Positions 1 through 7,300 of a stretch of DNA of 64,000 nt are shown piece after piece. The stretch spans positions 1,984,001 to 2,048,000 of the forward strand of contig NZ_CP061287.1 in NCBI RefSeq assembly GCF_018687275.1, read 5' to 3'. Under the pieces are notes generated by a model. That model was not told the DNA's origin. It made no database searches and worked only from the letters and a program-made list of their open reading frames with translations. The stretch comes from Polynucleobacter sp. MWH-Aus1W21 (lineage in GTDB: Bacteria > Pseudomonadota > Gammaproteobacteria > Burkholderiales > Burkholderiaceae). The position numbers and the translations under genes are program-made. Each line of letters begins with the position of its first letter. Position 1 is the stretch's first letter.

Positions 1-2
1 CC

Positions 3-299
3 CCTCAAAAAGATCCCTTTATCATCAACACAGTGGACGCAAGCGGCAACATAATGCCAGCCTTGTTCAAGAGAAAGACGGCTAGTCCAACCTCTAACAA
101 CACTCTATTGGATGGCTCAGACTTTATGAGTCAAAACAGAATTGAATTAGGGCGATTTATAAAAGACAAGCTAATTGATGCGGGACTATTGCGCTATGGT
201 GAGCTAATCACCGAAGACACACTAGATATGTACGGGAATGACTACTTAGAATTTAGAGCATTACCAGGACGCAAAAACTATTATTACTTGAGCTTTTAA
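3..299 (+). CDS. C-terminal part of an unidentified protein, possibly a restriction endonuclease
   Basis: The frame is open from the first base, so this is the C-terminal ~98 residues of a protein that begins outside the window. The visible part has a compact end with FIKDKLIDAGLL, then a 'LDMYGNDYLEFRAL' stretch and the final NYYYLSF. This resembles, from memory only, the tails of PLD-type (NgoFVII-like) restriction enzymes. It is convergent with a C5-cytosine methyltransferase and overlaps it by 4 nt, a common layout for a type II restriction-modification pair. The restriction role is inference from context; the 5' part would decide it. Confidence 0.5.
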   Translation, partial: PQKDPFIINTVDASGNIMPALFKRKTASPTSNNTLLDGSDFMSQNRIELGRFIKDKLIDAGLLRYGELITEDTLDMYGNDYLEFRALPGRKNYYYLSF

Positions 300-1381
300 G
301 GAAGTATTTCTAAGTTTGATTTCACTGAAGGGTAATCCACGCCCTCTAACGTTTTCATAATTGCTTCAAAAATAACCTTAGCTCCAGCAGGTGGCACAGC
401 CATTCCGATTTGTCGACGAATAGCCTCTTTATTACCTTCGAATACAAATTCATCAGGGAATGTTTGAAGTCTTGCTCGCTCCCTATTTGTTAATGCGCGA
501 TGTTCTGCCCAGTGATACACATGGGTTCCACCACCACCTGAGCCCGTAATTGTGTAAGCTGGCTTTGTAGGGTCCAGTCTTTTGTAGATCTGACTAATTT
601 GAGCGCCAGTCACATTGAGCTTTAAATCTGCTGGCAACTTAGCTGTCCAAGCATTTTCACCAGGCTTTATATGCTTTAAGCGAGCAACTACTCTTGGGTG
701 TTGCTTGGTTAACTCATGGTTTGCTGCATTAGCCTTGATTGGCGGCTTTTCAATCGCCTCTTTACAAGTCTTTTGCTTTTTTAAATGCGTTGGCACTGGA
801 GGATTGAAAGTTAATTTCAAATCTTTTCTTATGCCAACCATAATGACTCTATGCCTAGCCTGAGGAACACCATACTCTTCAAACTTATATAAGTGCGGAG
901 TAATAACATAGCCTTTTCCAGCCCCCGAAAGATCTTCAAGAATCTTTAGAAATGTCTTTCCTTCGTTTGCGCTACGAATGCCACCTACGTTCTCGGCTAT
1001 AAAAAACTTGGGGTTAAATTTATTCAGGATAGGAATGCCATAGCTATACAGCGGCCCAAACGTTCCATCAATTCCCTTATGCTCCCCTACCAATGAAAAA
1101 TCATTACAAGGGAATCCATAAGCAAATCCATCAATTTTCTTTGATATCTTGGCTAGATCATCAGCAGTTATATCCCTAACATCAGCAACAACAGCCGATG
1201 TCTCTGTTGCTCCTTTTACATTCCGCCTATATGTAGCAACAGTCTCATCGTGGTAATCAACAGCCCAGCCATGCTCAAACCTCATGTCGGTCGAATCTGC
1301 CATTGCTTCGTTTGCCATTTCAGCGCCAATTGCGATGCCGCCAGGGCCAGAGAACAACTCACCTAAGATAATTTTTTTCAT
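296..1381 (-). CDS. DNA (cytosine-5-)-methyltransferase
   Basis: This 361-aa protein is a C5-cytosine DNA methyltransferase that uses S-adenosylmethionine. The ordered motifs are visible: LFSGPGG (motif I, residues 9-15), GFPCNDFS with catalytic Cys92 (motif IV), ENVGG (motif VI, ~130-134), QARHR (motif VIII, ~174-178) and a C-terminal QIGMAVPP (motif X). The target-recognition region between motifs VIII and X is fairly short. It probably protects DNA against the convergent neighbour whose C terminus is seen at 3-299, or it is an orphan. The recognition site cannot be read from sequence. Confidence 0.93.
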   Translation of the reverse strand: MKKIILGELFSGPGGIAIGAEMANEAMADSTDMRFEHGWAVDYHDETVATYRRNVKGATETSAVVADVRDITADDLAKISKKIDGFAYGFPCNDFSLVGEHKGIDGTFGPLYSYGIPILNKFNPKFFIAENVGGIRSANEGKTFLKILEDLSGAGKGYVITPHLYKFEEYGVPQARHRVIMVGIRKDLKLTFNPPVPTHLKKQKTCKEAIEKPPIKANAANHELTKQHPRVVARLKHIKPGENAWTAKLPADLKLNVTGAQISQIYKRLDPTKPAYTITGSGGGGTHVYHWAEHRALTNRERARLQTFPDEFVFEGNKEAIRRQIGMAVPPAGAKVIFEAIMKTLEGVDYPSVKSNLEILP

Positions 1382-1425
1382 TGCTTGAGTATATTTTATT
1401 AATCTGCAAAAAGCAGCCTCAATAT

Positions 1426-1776
1426 TTATTTTTCACTTTTTTCTTTGTTCGAAAAATTTGATAACAAAGAAGTTAAGAATGACTGGGATTGATTCAAGCC
1501 GTTTACATAGAAATCTTTTAAGGGGTTGTCGTACAACTTAATGATCATCTTCATCAGTTCAACTGAGAATATTTCATTGCCTGCAATACCCTCTTCAAGA
1601 ATGATGCTTATTAGCACCTCTCTTGTTACATCCTCTTTTGTGGTGTTATCCAAAATAACAATCTCATTACCTTCAATGATTTTTTTACGAATGCTAGAAA
1701 ATGGGACATAACAGCTCGCATTCTTGTCGTAGATTCGCCTATTCGGATACTTAACGTAATGAACTATGTTTGCCAT
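1426..1776 (-). CDS. PhaR-like DNA-binding protein
   Basis: The N-terminal ~60 residues match the DNA-binding domain of polyhydroxyalkanoate synthesis repressor PhaR: KYPNRRIYD (residues 9-17), a conserved Ser-Ile-Arg-Lys segment, then 'DNTTKEDVTREVL' and the 'IILEEG' turn. At 116 aa it is shorter than chromosomal PhaR proteins (about 180-200 aa) and its tail ends in a Ser/Asn/Lys-rich segment. No pha genes are nearby, so control of PHA is unlikely. It lies in the island, and a perfect copy of the island palindrome sits about 66 bp upstream of its start, so it is one candidate for the protein that binds those sites. That link is inference. Confidence 0.7.
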   Translation of the reverse strand: MANIVHYVKYPNRRIYDKNASCYVPFSSIRKKIIEGNEIVILDNTTKEDVTREVLISIILEEGIAGNEIFSVELMKMIIKLYDNPLKDFYVNGLNQSQSFLTSLLSNFSNKEKSEK

Positions 1777-1835
1777 TTAAATCACCCAGCCAATTCAAAA
1801 ATTAAAAATTTATCTACAGATTCTAAGTAACTTCA

Positions 1836-1862
1836 AATAATGTCGTTTAAAACGACATTATT
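1836..1862. repeat. Island palindrome copy 1 (GTCGTTTAAAACGAC, 1842-1856)
   Basis: The 15-bp core is perfect and the symmetry extends to 27 bp (1836-1862), the longest of the eight copies. It lies in the divergent intergenic region between the PhaR-like gene (start 1776) and the small secreted-protein gene (start 1934), where an operator would be expected. Confidence 0.9.
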
Positions 1863-1870
1863 GATCAGGT

Positions 1871-1887
1871 GGCTCACTTATTGAGCC
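1871..1887. promoter_or_regulatory. Inverted repeat GGCTCA-N5-TGAGCC, copy 1
   Basis: Six-base arms separated by CTTAT. An identical-armed repeat with the same 5-nt spacer lies at 2503-2519, 43 bp in front of the WYL regulator. This copy is 47 bp upstream of the gene at 1934. The shared arms and spacer suggest an operator for the WYL protein, by analogy with autoregulated WYL repressors. A hairpin role in RNA is the alternative. Confidence 0.55.
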
Positions 1888-1933
1888 TGTACCTATTTAA
1901 CCTTCTCCTAAGCATCAACCAAAGGAGAATCAC

Positions 1934-2248
1934 ATGAAATATCTAGTTTTATTGTTCCTACTTGCTCAGGCCGCACTTTACGCTCAAAAGAGCTTTGCTC
2001 AAGTCACCAATTTAGATAATTCGCCGTACAACATGCAAAACAGCCAATACAACATGGAGAACTCGCCTTACAACATGAGAAATAGTCCATACAACTTGGA
2101 CAATAGCCAATACAACATAAGCTCTAAGAATGGTGTTTATGACAACTCAGGCAATAGGATTGGTTATGAAGTTAAGGCGCCTAGTGGCGTAACCAACTAC
2201 TTTGATAATTCAGGCAATCGAATTGGCTACACACCATCGAAGCGTTGA
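1934..2248 (+). CDS. Small secreted protein with Asn/Tyr-rich tandem repeats
   Basis: This 104-aa protein starts with a clear Sec signal peptide (residues 1-22, hydrophobic LVLLFLLAQAALYA, probable cleavage after SFA). The mature part has at least five 7-residue repeats of the form N-S-[PQ]-Y-N-[ML]-x, followed by two copies of a 'DNSGNRIGY' module. A strong ribosome-binding site (AAGGAG) precedes the ATG. I do not recognise a family with known function. The repeats and leader point to a periplasmic or surface-exposed product. It lies between two regulatory-looking inverted repeats, so its expression may be tightly controlled. Confidence 0.7.
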   Translation: MKYLVLLFLLAQAALYAQKSFAQVTNLDNSPYNMQNSQYNMENSPYNMRNSPYNLDNSQYNISSKNGVYDNSGNRIGYEVKAPSGVTNYFDNSGNRIGYTPSKR

Positions 2249-2502
2249 TCCATGTTTGCCAGCGCAGTTATTCTTAGCATTGTGGTTCCAATGCAGATAT
2301 CACTAACTAAACCCCAATTTGAACCATTTATTGTTAAAGCAACAATTGATGCCGCCGTTCTTATTGGGCTTCCATCCTCAAAAGCAGCAAGAAAATATGC
2401 TCTACAGGCACAAAGGCCTGATTTCTTAATGGCAGAGTCCCAACTTGCTTCTGAGCCTGTTAATTGGCGAAGGCTGTATTTTAGAAAGCTCTTTTCTTGA
2501 TA

Positions 2503-2519
2503 GGCTCATGATATGAGCC
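2503..2519. promoter_or_regulatory. Inverted repeat GGCTCA-N5-TGAGCC, copy 2
   Basis: Arms identical to the copy at 1871-1887, with spacer TGATA. It ends 42 bp before the ATG of the WYL-domain regulator at 2562, a position suited to autoregulation. A search by eye found no third copy with these arms and spacing in the window. Confidence 0.6.
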
Positions 2520-2561
2520 AGTGCAGTAACATTGATCTATCAAAGCTAATAGAGAACCATC

Positions 2562-3530
2562 ATGGGTGACGTAGAGAGATTACACAAAATCAAATACATG
2601 ATTCAGGCGCGTCAGTGTGTGCCACTGAATGATTTTCTAAATGAGCTAGAAATATCTAAAGCCACATTCAAAAGAGATTTGGAATATCTTCGAAGCAGAA
2701 TGAATGCCTCCATTGTTTATGACAGATTTAAAGGTGGCTATTGTTTTGATGGACAAGTCGTTGGTGAAAAGATCGAGCTACCTGGTTTATGGTTCTCTGA
2801 AAAAGAGGCCACTGCACTTGTACTCATGCAACACCTTTTATCAGGGCTAGACAAAGGAGGATTGATTGAACCGCATATTGCTCCACTTACCTCAATCATT
2901 GATGGGATCCTAGGACAAAGTAATACACCCGCCAAAGAACTACGCAAAAGACTAAAAGTATTTGGCATGTCTGCTCGCAAAGGTTCGATTGAGAATTTTG
3001 AAGAAATTGGGAGCGCCTTACTCAAACGCAAACGAATTCAAATGACTTATTACGCACGTGGAACAAATAAGACTACTGAACGAGAAATATCGCCCCAGCG
3101 CCTGATCTTCTATAGAGATAACTGGTATTTAGATGCCTACTGTCATTTACGAAAAGATCTAAGAAGTTTTGCGCTTGATGGGATAAGCAAGGCAATTATT
3201 ACCAACACTAAATCCGATGAGATTTCAGAAAAAGAATTGCATGAGCACTTTGCTGAGAGTTATGGAATCTTCTCAGGCAAAGCCAGTCAAAGAGCTAAGT
3301 TAAAGTTCAGCCCTGAAAAAGCAAGATGGGTAAGTGCAGAAACATGGCACGGACAACAAATTGGATCATTTGATAAAGATGGTAATTACCTTCTGGAATT
3401 TGATTACAACCAAGACCCAGAACTAGTAATGGATATATTGAAATATGGGTCTGGCATTGAAGTATTAGCACCAATAAGTCTACGCAAGCGAGTTAAAGAT
3501 GAGCTTACAAATGCACTAAACAACTATTAG
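2562..3530 (+). CDS. HTH and WYL-domain transcriptional regulator
   Basis: This 322-aa protein has an N-terminal DeoR-type winged helix-turn-helix (residues ~1-60, with 'SKATFKRDLEYLR' as the recognition region). A WYL domain follows, with NWYLDAYCHLRKDLRSFALD around residues 187-206, then a WCX-like C-terminal domain. WYL regulators sense ligands, often nucleic acid or nucleotide, and many repress phage-defence or mobile-element genes (BrxR and CapW types). Here it sits in an island with an inverted repeat just upstream (2503-2519) and the same repeat at 1871-1887, which suggests autoregulation plus control of the upstream genes. The family is clear; target and ligand are inference. Confidence 0.88.
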   Translation: MGDVERLHKIKYMIQARQCVPLNDFLNELEISKATFKRDLEYLRSRMNASIVYDRFKGGYCFDGQVVGEKIELPGLWFSEKEATALVLMQHLLSGLDKGGLIEPHIAPLTSIIDGILGQSNTPAKELRKRLKVFGMSARKGSIENFEEIGSALLKRKRIQMTYYARGTNKTTEREISPQRLIFYRDNWYLDAYCHLRKDLRSFALDGISKAIITNTKSDEISEKELHEHFAESYGIFSGKASQRAKLKFSPEKARWVSAETWHGQQIGSFDKDGNYLLEFDYNQDPELVMDILKYGSGIEVLAPISLRKRVKDELTNALNNY

Positions 3531-3532
3531 CA

Positions 3533-3712
3533 CTATCTTATCTTTCGATTTCTGCGCTCAAACTCTATAGCCTCGTCCAATATTGCTTTTTGGCGTTTTG
3601 ATTCTGCTGCAGTCGCCTTTTGCTGCTCAATCAATTTCCTACCTGTAATCAATTGTTGATCCTTAAGTAAGGACTCTAGCGTAGGCTTACTCTTCCCAAG
3701 GGAATCGTTCAC
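3533..3712 (-). CDS. Small basic protein, GTG start, overlaps upstream gene
   Basis: Reading the minus strand from a GTG at 3712 gives a 59-residue protein (begins VNDSLGKSKP, ends RRNRKIR). It is rich in Lys, Arg, Gln and Glu and has a helix-forming centre with 'EQQKATAAESKRQKAIL'. Its start lies 26 nt inside the end of the gene at 3687-3959, in a different frame, a layout typical of translational coupling. No family was recognised. The pair could be a small regulatory or toxin-antitoxin-like unit, but nothing in the sequence proves it. Confidence 0.5.
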   Translation of the reverse strand: MNDSLGKSKPTLESLLKDQQLITGRKLIEQQKATAAESKRQKAILDEAIEFERRNRKIR

Positions 3713-3959
3713 GGGTCAGCTCCTCCTTGATTTCACGTTTGCTAGCGCCATTACGTTTATTTGTGCCGTACTTTGCCCAATGCTCACGGTCGGCAATGAT
3801 TTCAGCTTGATCTATTTTGATGTCCTCAGCAAGCGAGGTTAGCTTTTCGGCCTTCACTTTGCCCACAAACTCTATGTTAGATCTATTACTCATCAAAAGA
3901 TTCAAGTAATCCAAAAAAATTATAGGTTGAACTTGTGAGGTTAATTTTAAAGTAAGCAA
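3687..3959 (-). CDS. Small hypothetical protein (start possibly 3893)
   Basis: An open frame of 90 codons. The first 22 residues are hydrophobic and atypical, and a better start is the internal Met at 3893, giving a 68-aa protein beginning MSNRSNIEF. It is charged, with 'VKAEKLTSLAEDIKIDQAEI' suggesting an amphipathic helix and a C terminus ending RFPWEE. It overlaps the next gene (3533-3712) by 26 nt. It is divergent from the DUF3800 gene at 4021. Function not recognised. Confidence 0.5.
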   Translation of the reverse strand: MLTLKLTSQVQPIIFLDYLNLLMSNRSNIEFVGKVKAEKLTSLAEDIKIDQAEIIADREHWAKYGTNKRNGASKREIKEELTRERFPWEE

Positions 3960-4020
3960 AGATTGCCGTAATTTCTCAAACCTGAGAAGATAACCTTATC
4001 ACTCGAAATCTAGGCTTTAT

Positions 4021-4734
4021 ATGCATCTTTGTTATTTTGATGAAAATAAACACTACGTAGGAAACCCTTACTTCTTCCTTGGGGGTTTATTAATACCCGA
4101 TTCAAAGGCTATTGAATTTGAAAGTACGCTTTCACAAATTGCCTTTAATTTCTTTGGCTCCAGAACAATGACCCAGCAAAATGAAATCCATGGAAAAGAT
4201 ATTTTTCATGGAAAAGGGAATGCTAAAGGAAGAAAATTAGATGAACGCATCCAGGTATTTAAAGACATAACCAATTTTTTAATTACAAATAAAATTCCAA
4301 TTCGATTGGTTTGTATTAACGTCGTAGACCATAAAGCAAAATACTACTATGCGATGCCACCCTATAGGCTCGGACTAATGCTCATGCTAGAGAGATTTTG
4401 CGCCTATTTAGATAAAGTCAAGGACATTGGGCTTGTCTTTGGAGACTATGAAGCAGATGAAGTTACTAATGCGGTAGTGGACTTTTCTGAATATAAAAAT
4501 CAAGGCAAGACCCCCATGTACTATGGTCGCCCATTGGGAAGACTTTTAGATACAGTGTATTTCACACAGTCGCATCACAGCAGATTCCTTCAAGTTGCTG
4601 ACTTAATTGTTTATATGGCTGGCAGATATGAACACGCATCAGCCCCCGCAAAGAGTTGGCACGAGAAAGAGGTTGAGGCATGTTGGCAAAAGATTAAGGC
4701 CAGTTCTGAATTTTTCATTCAACACTGGCCTTAG
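4021..4734 (+). CDS. DUF3800 domain protein
   Basis: This 237-aa protein matches the general look of DUF3800: an N-terminal 'YFDEN' acidic motif (residues 4-8), then 'FFLGGLLI', an 'EIHGKDIFHGKG' segment (~residues 54-65), a central 'GDYE' and a C-terminal 'LQVADLIVYMAGRY'. In this family the conserved acidic residues suggest an RNase H-like nuclease fold. DUF3800 genes are frequent in mobile and defence islands, but the cellular role is not established. No clear ribosome-binding site precedes the ATG. The gene lies between the WYL regulator block and the integrase. Confidence 0.8.
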   Translation: MHLCYFDENKHYVGNPYFFLGGLLIPDSKAIEFESTLSQIAFNFFGSRTMTQQNEIHGKDIFHGKGNAKGRKLDERIQVFKDITNFLITNKIPIRLVCINVVDHKAKYYYAMPPYRLGLMLMLERFCAYLDKVKDIGLVFGDYEADEVTNAVVDFSEYKNQGKTPMYYGRPLGRLLDTVYFTQSHHSRFLQVADLIVYMAGRYEHASAPAKSWHEKEVEACWQKIKASSEFFIQHWP

Positions 4735-4842
4735 GATTTGGAACGACTAGCCTCCCTAAGGAAGGACTTGCTTTGGAACAAGCGCACTAGTCGCACTGAA
4801 ATTATATCCATCCTTACATCCAAACCTCAATACCTGCTTTAA

Positions 4843-4857
4843 GCCGTTTAAAACGAC
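4843..4857. repeat. Island palindrome copy 2 (one mismatch)
   Basis: GCCGTTTAAAACGAC differs from the consensus at the second base. It lies 61 bp before the earliest integrase ATG (4918). With copy 3 at 6196-6210 it brackets the integrase gene closely. Confidence 0.8.
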
Positions 4858-4917
4858 ATTTTCAGGTTGCCCAACCCTACACGCCGAAATTAAGCTATGT
4901 TTTTCAGCTAGAGAAAC

Positions 4918-6189
4918 ATGCCCAAAGAAACAGAAGTGCTTGCCCTTTTCTTTCAAAGCACCTCTAGCCCTGAAAAATCACCCCAACTCAAATATCTAGA
5001 AAATCTAGCTACTGGCAGGCTAGTACATATGAGGGATGGCAACATTACCCTATATAAGCGTGAACGCAGTAAGCAATGGCAAATGCGCTTTAGGCTTTAT
5101 GACAAGCAGTGGCACAGAGTTAGTACTGGCTACGAGGATCTGGAATACGCCAAGAAGAAAGCTGGGGATATTTACGATAGAGCCCGCTTTATGGAAGAGC
5201 TGGGATTACCACCCTTAAACAAACGATTTGATTCAGCCGCAGAAGCAACCAAAGTAGAACTGCAAAGCGATTTAGACAATGGCGTGGGTAAAAAGATCTA
5301 TGTGGATTACATCGCCGTTCTGGATAACTACCTCATTCCATTCTTTGGCAAAAAGTTCCTAACCAATATCAATCACCAAGATATTGCCGAGTATGAGCTG
5401 TGGCGAGCAGAGAAGATGAAGCGCAAACTCATGCGCTCAACGATGATGACGCACTTCTCCGCGTACAACCGCGTATTTGATTCAGCAATTAAACGAGGCT
5501 GGCTTAGTGATAAACATCCAGTGCCAAGACTAGGCACTAAAGGCGAAAAAAGCACCCCAAGACCTGCATTTACTAGAAAAGAAATTGATCACCTCTTTAT
5601 CTTTATGAAAACCTGGAGCGAAGGCGGCAAAACAGAGGAAGCGCAAAACGGCAGACTGCTACTGAGGGATTACATAGAAATACTCATGGCAACAGGAATG
5701 CGCCATGGCACTGAAGCAAAGAACATTCAATGGAAGCACTTGGAATGGCATACAGATAAGACCGTTAGGTACTTAAGAATATGGGTCAGTGGCAAAACAG
5801 GTCCACGCTGGCTCATTGCTCGGCATGAAGCAGTTCCCGTGATTGAGCGATTAAAGCAACGCTTTACCGAATGGGATCACTTAAGCCTAGATCAGTTGAT
5901 TGAAGAAAAACGGGAAGAGTATTTGTGGAGACATCCAAATGGCGAGCGTCCCTATGATTTTGTCAGTAGCTTTAAATGGTTAATGAAAGACTCAGGTTTA
6001 CTACTTGCTACAAACGGATCCAAGCGTACCTTGTACAGCTTTAGGCATACCTATGCTACGTTTAGCTTAGTGGAGTGGAATATGGACATTCATACGCTAG
6101 CAAAGCAAATGGGCACGTCTGTACAAATGCTAGAACGCTTTTACAGCAAGCTCACTGCCACATTAGCTGCGGAGAAATTGGCGGGATGA
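4918..6189 (+). CDS. Tyrosine-type site-specific recombinase (integrase)
   Basis: This 423-aa protein (start could be Met38 at 5029) is a phage or ICE-type tyrosine recombinase. An N-terminal DNA-binding region includes 'WQMRFRLYDKQWHRVST' (~54-70), then a SAM-like core-binding domain (~125-200) and a catalytic domain. The catalytic Arg lies in ATGMRHGTE (R262). The usual HxxR box is 'YSFRHT' (R376, with Tyr in the usual first His position), and the nucleophile is probably Tyr409 in RFYSKL. It probably integrates or excises an island element, perhaps using one of the tRNA remnants seen here. It is bracketed by palindromes at 4843 and 6196, which suggests shared control or a modular cassette. 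Confidence 0.92.
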   Translation: MPKETEVLALFFQSTSSPEKSPQLKYLENLATGRLVHMRDGNITLYKRERSKQWQMRFRLYDKQWHRVSTGYEDLEYAKKKAGDIYDRARFMEELGLPPLNKRFDSAAEATKVELQSDLDNGVGKKIYVDYIAVLDNYLIPFFGKKFLTNINHQDIAEYELWRAEKMKRKLMRSTMMTHFSAYNRVFDSAIKRGWLSDKHPVPRLGTKGEKSTPRPAFTRKEIDHLFIFMKTWSEGGKTEEAQNGRLLLRDYIEILMATGMRHGTEAKNIQWKHLEWHTDKTVRYLRIWVSGKTGPRWLIARHEAVPVIERLKQRFTEWDHLSLDQLIEEKREEYLWRHPNGERPYDFVSSFKWLMKDSGLLLATNGSKRTLYSFRHTYATFSLVEWNMDIHTLAKQMGTSVQMLERFYSKLTATLAAEKLAG

Positions 6190-6195
6190 ATATAT

Positions 6196-6210
6196 GTCGT
6201 TTAAAACGAC
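6196..6210. repeat. Island palindrome copy 3 (exact)
   Basis: GTCGTTTAAAACGAC starts 7 bp after the integrase stop codon and overlaps the first possible ATG (6194) of the next open frame. Confidence 0.9.
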
Positions 6211-6229
6211 TGGCATTGGGGTTAGCGCA

Positions 6230-6562
6230 ATGAAAGCTAAAAAACTCAAAACTACCTCGGTTGACTCTAAGTTACCAGCCCAGCCTAGATATGAGAAAAG
6301 CCTACAAGATGCCATTGATCGCCATGAAACAATACTAAGCATTGGCAAACTGCAATATACGGCTGAGTACAAAACTTGTAGCCCATTTAGTCATTCACGC
6401 ATAACTTACAAAGTGATCCCCAGAAATCAAGGATGCTCCGTACTAATTAAATTAATCAGAGTTTTAAACGTTGATTCAGGATTCCGAAAACATCAAAAAC
6501 TCAACAGAAGTCCAAAACGAATAGCTATCAAATGGATGTCAAGGCTTAAGACGAGATATTAA
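6230..6562 (+). CDS. Small basic hypothetical protein
   Basis: An open frame following the integrase. The first ATG (6194) lies across the palindrome, so I prefer the Met at 6230, giving about 110 residues beginning MKAKKLKTTS. The protein is strongly basic, with C-terminal 'RSPKRIAIKWMSRLKTRY', consistent with nucleic-acid binding. No family was recognised and no good ribosome-binding site is visible, so it may not be expressed. Confidence is modest. Confidence 0.4.
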   Translation: MKAKKLKTTSVDSKLPAQPRYEKSLQDAIDRHETILSIGKLQYTAEYKTCSPFSHSRITYKVIPRNQGCSVLIKLIRVLNVDSGFRKHQKLNRSPKRIAIKWMSRLKTRY

Positions 6563-6643
6563 TTTATGCATTACCTGTCAATCCAAAAATCTGTCAACCA
6601 ATAAAACAACACAATCGCCAGATCAAACCGCGATTTTGAATCA

Positions 6644-7039
6644 TTAGAGCGGTTTGGGTGTTTCACCTCTTAAGTAATCGCGAAACATTTTTAAGTCTTG
6701 TGGTGATTTAGTAGTGATTGTCGGCGCTGTTGTAGCAGGTGACTTAGGTTGTGAAGGCGCAATCATTTTAGCTTGAGCAACTGGCTTGGCAACTACTTGT
6801 CGTACCGGCTTAGTCTGCTGAGCTACAGGGGCAGGCATTGTTCGTTGAGACAACTGCGCTACTTTAGGTTTAGGTATCTTTGGGGCTTTAGGCGCTTTGG
6901 CTTTTGGCTTACTTGCTTGTGCCACCTTTTGTTTTGCCTGTGCACTGGCTTGTTGGCTAATGGCACTCCAAGTGTTATTCATTATGACTCGCAGCAACCC
7001 CAATTGATCTTCTGCATTGGCAATTTCGTACATTCTCAT
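6644..7039 (-). CDS. Ala/Pro/Lys-rich hypothetical protein
   Basis: This 131-aa protein has a short ordered N terminus (MRMYEIANAEDQLGLLRVI) followed by a low-complexity region (~45-115) of repeated Lys-Pro, Ala-Pro and Val-Ala-Gln units, such as 'KPKAKAPKAPKIPKPK'. A good ribosome-binding site (AGGAGAAAGCC) precedes the ATG. The last residues, 'MFRDYLRGETPKPL', may form a helix. It is downstream of, and probably co-expressed with, the genes at 7095 and 7301. The function is unknown; the charged flexible tail suggests a DNA- or protein-binding accessory role. Confidence 0.65.
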   Translation of the reverse strand: MRMYEIANAEDQLGLLRVIMNNTWSAISQQASAQAKQKVAQASKPKAKAPKAPKIPKPKVAQLSQRTMPAPVAQQTKPVRQVVAKPVAQAKMIAPSQPKSPATTAPTITTKSPQDLKMFRDYLRGETPKPL

Positions 7040-7094
7040 GGCTTTCTCCTTTCCTTATATTTAGCGGATCGTCTAGGATTTAGACGATCCATTA

Positions 7095-7244
7095 CTAAAC
7101 CTCAGTTGGCAAATGCACGATATTGTTTGCACCATACTGCCCTTGCAATAAGAAATAAGCGTCCTGACTGCTATTGGCAAGTATTTGTGTTTGTACTACC
7201 CAGCCTTGTGGCTGTATGCGTACGTAAGCTACATAGGTTTTCAT
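7095..7244 (-). CDS. 49-aa hypothetical protein
   Basis: Reading the minus strand from 7244 gives a 49-residue protein (MKTYVAYVRI at the start, HLPTEV at the end) with a plausible fold containing 'SSQDAYFLLQGQYGANN'. It lies between the genes at 7301 and 6644 on the same strand, 56 bp from the latter. The sequence has the character of a real protein, and I recall similar short proteins in proteobacterial mobile elements, but cannot name a family. A weak ribosome-binding site is the main doubt. Confidence 0.6.
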   Translation of the reverse strand: MKTYVAYVRIQPQGWVVQTQILANSSQDAYFLLQGQYGANNIVHLPTEV

Positions 7245-7262
7245 TTAATCAATCCATAGAAA

Positions 7263-7294
7263 AAGTGCTAACACTATGAGTAGCATTAGCACTT
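7263..7294 (-). terminator. Rho-independent terminator
   Basis: A 9-bp perfect stem, AAGTGCTAA and TTAGCACTT, is followed on the minus strand by TTTTT. It lies just after the stop codon of the gene at 7301-7738 and ends or attenuates its transcript before the 49-aa gene. Confidence 0.75.
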
Positions 7295-7300
7295 GGTTGT

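Noticed and set aside
113..134. GGCTCA ... TGAGTC near the left edge as third WYL operator
   Set aside because: The second arm has a mismatch and the spacer is not 5 nt; it lies inside a coding region.
2252..2500. 82-codon open frame after the secreted repeat protein
   Set aside because: No ribosome-binding site, no recognisable domain, unremarkable composition; may be chance.
6467..6483. Partial palindrome match (GTTTTAAACG at 6471-6480)
   Set aside because: Only the inner 10 bases match; flanks differ, so I did not count it as a ninth copy.
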